Source: Afipia sp049747295 (lineage in GTDB: Bacteria > Pseudomonadota > Alphaproteobacteria > Rhizobiales > Xanthobacteraceae). Taken from it: 64,000 nt of DNA. A program made the translations under genes and the position numbers. Positions 60,194 through 64,000 of the stretch are shown in pieces (the first letter of the stretch is position 1; each line of letters begins with the position of its first letter). The notes beneath the pieces were generated by a model. It ran no database searches, was not told where the DNA came from, and saw nothing but the letters and a program-made list of their open reading frames with translations. The stretch covers positions 1,240,001-1,304,000 of the forward strand of contig NZ_JBMHJM010000001.1 in NCBI RefSeq assembly GCF_049747295.1, given 5' to 3'.

Positions 60194-61354
60194 TCAGGAT
60201 TTCGTGAACTCCTGCGCGTGAGTCAGCTCGGTCAAATCCACTCGTTGGCCAAATGACCACAGAATCCAACCTAGTTCGTAGCTCCGGCATTCCATGCGCA
60301 AGGCCACGTTTGCGGAATCGATCAGGCGAGCCGGCCGGGGTAAATATGCGTGCTGCACCGCGCGTATCATCCGCAGTTTGTTGGTGCGCAGTTCACCGCC
60401 GCGGACCTGCGAGCGAATGGACAAGTGCAGCTCAGGCACCAACATCGATCGCTGCAGTTGATTGTGTCCCAACACCCATCGGAAGCCCTTGATCAAGGCT
60501 GCCTTCGCAACGGGCACATCGTGCCGTTCCGCCAATTCGAGAAATGCGGGCGCCATTCCATATTGATGGACCGAGTAAACCTCGTAAAAATCGAGAACCT
60601 GCCCCTGCGCGGCATCGAAGAACCAGGGCCATTCGCCGCGCGGGCCCTGCAGACTGATCAGGTCACGCGTACATGACCTCGCCATAGCAATTGCAGTCCT
60701 GTCCCCCGTAAACTCGCCATAATGAAAACACGCCAGCGTCAGGTAGGTCTGTGTCGCGAAGGACGCAAATCGGCGCCGATAGCCGACGGACGCATCGAAG
60801 AATAATCCGGACTTGCTGTGATATCGTTCCGCAAGAAAAGAAAACAACGGCTGAGCAAACTTCCGCCAACGTTCTTCGCCCGCCTTCAGCTGAGCAATGA
60901 CTCCCGTCAGCAGCATCCCGAGATCTTGCGCCTTAAATCGGCGCCAATTGTCTCTGTCCGAGAGCAATTTATCGATATGACGCGCAATGTCGCCGGGGAT
61001 TTCAAATCCCGATTCCGCTGCCGTCCACAGCGCCATGCCATAAGCATAGTCCCTGACGGGTAAGTTCGGCAGCAGCGATACATTCTGCTCAAAAATCGCC
61101 GCCCGGTCGATTTGTTCCGGAACGTGCTTCACCCGCGATAGTCCCAGAAGCACGTTGAGTGTGTAGAACACATCACTGTGCGGCACGGATTCGTTCGGCT
61201 GAGGCCGCCCATCAAGGTGATAGATGTGCGACCAGCGGCCAAGGTCTGGCATCCAGCATTGCTGGAGCCCGTGCAAGGCATAATCGATCAGCGGTGAATT
61301 GCGACCGGGCCTTTCTGGACAACGTTTCCCGTTAAACTCAGGGCTGATGTTCAT
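60194..61354 (-). CDS. Unknown protein with alpha/alpha-barrel-like features, coupled to rmlA
   Basis: The 386-residue product has no motif I can place. It contains no signal peptide and is rich in helices with Trp/Tyr/His pairs. DLGRWSHIYHL, HSDVFYTLNVLLG, PVRDYAYGMALWTAAE, SGLFFDAS, WPWFFDAAQGQVLDFYEVYSVHQYGMAP, SYELGWILWSF resemble the repeated helical hairpins of (alpha/alpha) toroids such as glycoside hydrolases, epimerases and terpene-cyclase-like proteins. Its ATG overlaps the rmlA stop by four bases (ATGA at 61351-61354), so it is made together with dTDP-rhamnose enzymes. A sugar-modifying or glycoside-cleaving role is a guess. Confidence 0.65.
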   Translation of the reverse strand: MNISPEFNGKRCPERPGRNSPLIDYALHGLQQCWMPDLGRWSHIYHLDGRPQPNESVPHSDVFYTLNVLLGLSRVKHVPEQIDRAAIFEQNVSLLPNLPVRDYAYGMALWTAAESGFEIPGDIARHIDKLLSDRDNWRRFKAQDLGMLLTGVIAQLKAGEERWRKFAQPLFSFLAERYHSKSGLFFDASVGYRRRFASFATQTYLTLACFHYGEFTGDRTAIAMARSCTRDLISLQGPRGEWPWFFDAAQGQVLDFYEVYSVHQYGMAPAFLELAERHDVPVAKAALIKGFRWVLGHNQLQRSMLVPELHLSIRSQVRGGELRTNKLRMIRAVQHAYLPRPARLIDSANVALRMECRSYELGWILWSFGQRVDLTELTHAQEFTKS

Positions 61355-62241
61355 CGGGCATCACCGCATCTGTATGCTTCGACAATACCGGCCAGGTAAT
61401 TGCCATAACCGCTTTTCTCGAGTGACTTTGCGAGGCTCAGGACCTGACCGCGATCGATAAATCCCTGCCGAAACGCGATCTCTTCCAGACAGGCGACCTT
61501 CATCCCCTGCCTGGTCTCAAGGGTCTGAACAAAGCTTGCAGCGTCGATCAACGATTCGAACGTTCCGGTATCGAGCCACGCAAACCCACGACCCATTCTT
61601 TCAACATGGAGCGCACCGGTCGAAAGGTAGCGCAGCTGAAGATCCGTGATTTCAAGCTCGCCACGTGCTGACGGCTTCACGTCCTTGGCGAAGCGCACCA
61701 CATCGTTGTCGAAAAAATACAAACCCGTGACCGCCCAGTTCGAACGCGGCTGCAGCGGTTTCTCCTCGATGCTGATGGGCCTGTCATCGCCGTCAAATGT
61801 CACAACGCCATAGCGGGCCGGATCACGGACGTGATAGGCGAAGACCGTTGCGCCCTCCTCCCGCCGAACAGCCGCCTTCAACATGTCCGGCAGTCCATGG
61901 CCAAAAAAAATGTTGTCGCCGAGCACCATGGCGACCCGGTCATCGCCGATAAAATCCGCTCCAATGATAAACGCTTCCGCCAGCCCGGCGGGCTTTGACT
62001 GCTCCGCATAACACAGGTGAATGCCCCATTGACTGCCGTCTCCGAGCAGGCGCTCGAACTGACAATGATCTTCCGGCGTCGTGATGATAAGAATATCGCG
62101 AATGCCTGCAAGCATAAGGGTCGACAGCGGATAATAGATCATCGGCTTGTCATAGACGGGCAATAGCTGCTTGCTCACGCCGCGCGTGATTGGATAAAGC
62201 CGCGTTCCACTGCCGCCTGCGAGAACGATTCCTTTCAGCAT
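61351..62241 (-). CDS. rmlA: Glucose-1-phosphate thymidylyltransferase
   Basis: A 296-residue nucleotidyltransferase: MLKGIVLAGGSGTRLYPIT is the signature loop, and KPMIYYPLSTLMLAGIRDI, YAEQSKPAGLAEAFIIGADF, and MVLGDNIFFGHG follow in order. It makes dTDP-glucose from glucose-1-phosphate and dTTP, the first step to dTDP-L-rhamnose, and is regulated by dTDP-rhamnose. Met 10 of the longer frame (62268) is chosen as the start, because the conserved N terminus begins there. RmlB and C lie upstream on the same strand, and the unknown alpha/alpha protein is coupled downstream. Confidence 0.93.
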   Translation of the reverse strand: MLKGIVLAGGSGTRLYPITRGVSKQLLPVYDKPMIYYPLSTLMLAGIRDILIITTPEDHCQFERLLGDGSQWGIHLCYAEQSKPAGLAEAFIIGADFIGDDRVAMVLGDNIFFGHGLPDMLKAAVRREEGATVFAYHVRDPARYGVVTFDGDDRPISIEEKPLQPRSNWAVTGLYFFDNDVVRFAKDVKPSARGELEITDLQLRYLSTGALHVERMGRGFAWLDTGTFESLIDAASFVQTLETRQGMKVACLEEIAFRQGFIDRGQVLSLAKSLEKSGYGNYLAGIVEAYRCGDAR

Positions 62242-62325
62242 GCCGGGGATTCCACTTCGTGCAGGCAATGCGCCAGCTGTCCGCTCTTGCCGGCAACAAA
62301 GATTGGGCGGTCAGCCCATGGACGT

Positions 62326-63384
62326 TCAGAGCGATGCTTCGGCAAGGCCAAGACGCTCTCCCTTGTAGACCGTCTGTCGCGACGGTCCCCACCATGCGTT
62401 GTTCTCGAGATACCAGTGTACGGTTTTCTCAATTCCATCATCGAATGTCTGACGCGGTCTCCAGCCGAGTTCGCGGTGCGCTTTGGAGGCGTCGATCGCG
62501 TAGCGCAGATCGTGCCCTGGCCGGTCAGCGACGAATTTGATGAGGGATCGTCTCGGCTGCGGGCCGGGGCTCACGTCATCGAGGGTCGAACAGATCCGCT
62601 CGACGACCTCGAGGTTGGTCCGTTCGCTGTCGCCGCCAAAGTTGTATTTTTCTCCTGGCCGTCCATTGGAGAGCAGAGTGATCAGCCCCTCCGCATGATC
62701 TTCGACATAGAGCCAGTCGCGAACATTGGTGCCCTGCCCATAGACCGGCAACGGCTTCCCTTCGATCGCATTGAGAATAATCAGCGGAATGAGCTTCTCG
62801 GGGAATTGGTAGGGTCCATAGTTGTTGGAACAGTTGGAAACAATGACGGGCAAATCGTAGGTCTTGAACCAGGCATGCGCGAGGTGATCCGAAGCAGCCT
62901 TGCTGGCCGAATAGGGAGAGCTCGGACGATATGGCGTGTCTTCGCAAAAGCGCCCTTCAGCGCCGAGCGAGCCATAGACCTCGTCAGTCGAGACATGCAC
63001 AAATCGAAATTCCTTGCGACGGTCCGGCGTCAACGTCGCGTAATAATGCCGTGCGGCTTCCAAGAGCTGATACGTTCCGACGAAATTCGTATCGATGAAC
63101 GCCGCGGCTCCCGTGATCGAGCGGTCGACGTGGCTTTCGGCGGCGAGATGAATCACCGCGGTCGGGCAATACTTCGTAAAAATCGCATCCAGCGCCGAGC
63201 GGTCGCAGACGTCGGCGCGCTCGAAAACATATCTCCGATCTGCGGCAATCAAATCGAGAGAACAGGGATTCGCGGCATATGTCAGCTTGTCGAGATTAAC
63301 GACCGATATCCCATACCGGCTCACCAGCAGCCGGCAAACAGCCGACCCGATAAATCCTGCTCCGCCTGTTACCAATACACGCAC
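62326..63384 (-). CDS. rmlB: dTDP-glucose 4,6-dehydratase
   Basis: The 352-residue extended SDR has VTGGAGFIGSAVCRLL, AAESHVDRS, the HVSTDEVYGSLG block (Thr-Asp-Glu catalytic triad) and YSASKAASDHLAHAW with the active Tyr-x3-Lys, all family marks of RmlB. It converts dTDP-glucose to the 4-keto-6-deoxy sugar. The start is GTG 63384 with GGAG 8 bases upstream. The gap to rmlC is 17 bases, so it is in one operon with rmlC and rmlA. Confidence 0.95.
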   Translation of the reverse strand: MRVLVTGGAGFIGSAVCRLLVSRYGISVVNLDKLTYAANPCSLDLIAADRRYVFERADVCDRSALDAIFTKYCPTAVIHLAAESHVDRSITGAAAFIDTNFVGTYQLLEAARHYYATLTPDRRKEFRFVHVSTDEVYGSLGAEGRFCEDTPYRPSSPYSASKAASDHLAHAWFKTYDLPVIVSNCSNNYGPYQFPEKLIPLIILNAIEGKPLPVYGQGTNVRDWLYVEDHAEGLITLLSNGRPGEKYNFGGDSERTNLEVVERICSTLDDVSPGPQPRRSLIKFVADRPGHDLRYAIDASKAHRELGWRPRQTFDDGIEKTVHWYLENNAWWGPSRQTVYKGERLGLAEASL

Positions 63385-63401
63385 GCGAACACTCCACCGG
63401 T

Positions 63402-63962
63402 CTAATCAAACACAGGCGTTAGTTCATCAAGCATCGGCAATTTACGATCCTTGTCCGAGAGGACCGCGTTTTCCATCGTGACCGGCCATTTGATTGCAAG
63501 TTTGGGATCGGCCCAATTGAGGCCCCGATCATGAGCTGCCGAATAGACTGCATCGACTTTGTAAAGAACGATAGTATTCGGCTCTAATGTGCAGAAGCCG
63601 TGCGCAAACCCTGCCGGTACAAGAAGCTGATCGTCGTCAGTATCACTCAACTCGACCGCAACATGCTGTCCATAGCTCGCGGACGACCGACGAAGATCAA
63701 CAACCACGTCGAGAATTCGGCCGTTGAGCACACGAACAAGCTTTGCCTGCGCAAATGGCGGTTGCTGAAAATGGAGACCTCGAATGGTTCCGGCTCGTGC
63801 AGAGCTCGACTGATTATCCTGGATAAAATCGTAATCGAGATCGTGCTCGAAAAACGCCGGCCGGACATAGGTCTCGCAAAAATAGCCGCGGACGTCGGCG
63901 ATGCGAGACGTTCGTATCAATTTCACGTCAGGAATTGGCAGGGTCTGGATGTCTAGCCGCAT
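63402..63962 (-). CDS. rmlC: dTDP-4-dehydrorhamnose 3,5-epimerase
   Basis: A 186-residue cupin-type epimerase. DVRGYFCETY, the GTIRGLHFQQPPFAQAKLVRV block with its catalytic His, and VPAGFAHGFCTLEP with the later YKVDAVYS (Tyr in the active site) are the family marks. It epimerises C3 and C5 of dTDP-4-keto-6-deoxyglucose. The ATG at 63962 lies inside the last codons of an upstream gene whose stop (TAG at 63953-63955) overlaps the beginning of rmlC by ten bases. Confidence 0.95.
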   Translation of the reverse strand: MRLDIQTLPIPDVKLIRTSRIADVRGYFCETYVRPAFFEHDLDYDFIQDNQSSSARAGTIRGLHFQQPPFAQAKLVRVLNGRILDVVVDLRRSSASYGQHVAVELSDTDDDQLLVPAGFAHGFCTLEPNTIVLYKVDAVYSAAHDRGLNWADPKLAIKWPVTMENAVLSDKDRKLPMLDELTPVFD

Positions 63963-64000
63963 GGGACGCCCCCTTGCGACAGCTCGCGCAGAACACAGAT
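63953..64000 (-). CDS. rmlD: C-terminal end of an upstream gene, probably dTDP-4-dehydrorhamnose reductase
   Basis: One minus-strand frame is open from the window edge and ends at TAG 63955-63953, giving ICVLRELSQGGVPCG. The LRELS segment is the kind of ending RmlD proteins have, and rmlD is the one missing step between rmlC and dTDP-L-rhamnose, so the identity is plausible from gene order. Fifteen residues cannot prove it. It overlaps rmlC by ten bases, suggesting coupled translation. Confidence 0.5.
   Translation of the reverse strand: MCVLRELSQGGVPCG

Noticed and set aside
1..64000. CRISPR arrays, tRNA, rRNA, insertion sequences or phage genes
   Set aside because: I saw no evenly spaced repeats, no cloverleaf or rRNA core sequence, and no transposase, integrase or phage structural protein in any frame.

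Overview
The window reads as chromosomal DNA of a GC-rich alphaproteobacterium, most likely of the Bradyrhizobium/Afipia/Rhodopseudomonas group. The gene families point that way by recall, not by a database search: a CYP153-type P450, a B3 metallo-beta-lactamase like the Bradyrhizobium BJP-1 type, a YcjX/YcjF pair, a PrsD/PrsE-type exporter and many branched-chain and acyl-CoA genes. I see no rRNA, tRNA, CRISPR array, insertion sequence or phage gene.

Layout. Positions 1-9 kb hold housekeeping and signalling genes: an AI-2E-type permease, a GNAT acetyltransferase followed by the tail of a decayed EAL domain, an orphan Flp pilin, a thiamine-diphosphate enzyme, an L,D-transpeptidase, a DUF2927 protein, isovaleryl-CoA dehydrogenase and a soluble double-PAS chemoreceptor. 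Positions 9.1-14.8 kb hold a tightly packed catabolic operon (CYP153 hydroxylase, thioesterase, acyl-CoA dehydrogenase, class III CoA-transferase, MaoC-like dehydratase) converging on an SDR gene. Positions 14.8-24 kb hold TrhA, YcjX/YcjF, a cold-shock protein, the metallo-beta-lactamase, HtpX and a Bcr/CflA exporter. Positions 24.2-29.2 kb hold a heavy-metal RND pump (adaptor plus CzcA/CusA, no outer-membrane partner), followed by convergent tex.

From 32 kb to the end lies a large cell-surface region. A type I secretion operon (minus strand) encodes an 864-residue substrate with a beta-helix head, five Ig-like repeats and a calcium-binding RTX-like tail, then its ABC and membrane-fusion subunits. 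A separate Sec-exported copy of the same beta-helix domain sits 1.7 kb upstream, beyond a glycosyltransferase. Then comes an exopolysaccharide or O-antigen cluster: at least five glycosyltransferases, a glycosyltransferase-methyltransferase fusion, an FkbM methyltransferase, a polymerase/ligase, a flippase, a WecG-type enzyme, dTDP-rhamnose genes (rmlA, B, C and the probable end of rmlD), and four enzymes that fit synthesis of a diacetamido-glucuronic acid nucleotide sugar. Intergenic gaps here are AT-rich and share a TATTTAAT motif.

How it fits together: the cluster should make a Wzx/Wzy-type polysaccharide containing rhamnose and an N-acetylated amino-uronic acid. The two beta-helix proteins, delivered by different export routes, are good candidates for binding, cutting or modifying that polymer outside the cell. 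This is the part of the window I consider most likely to be undescribed.
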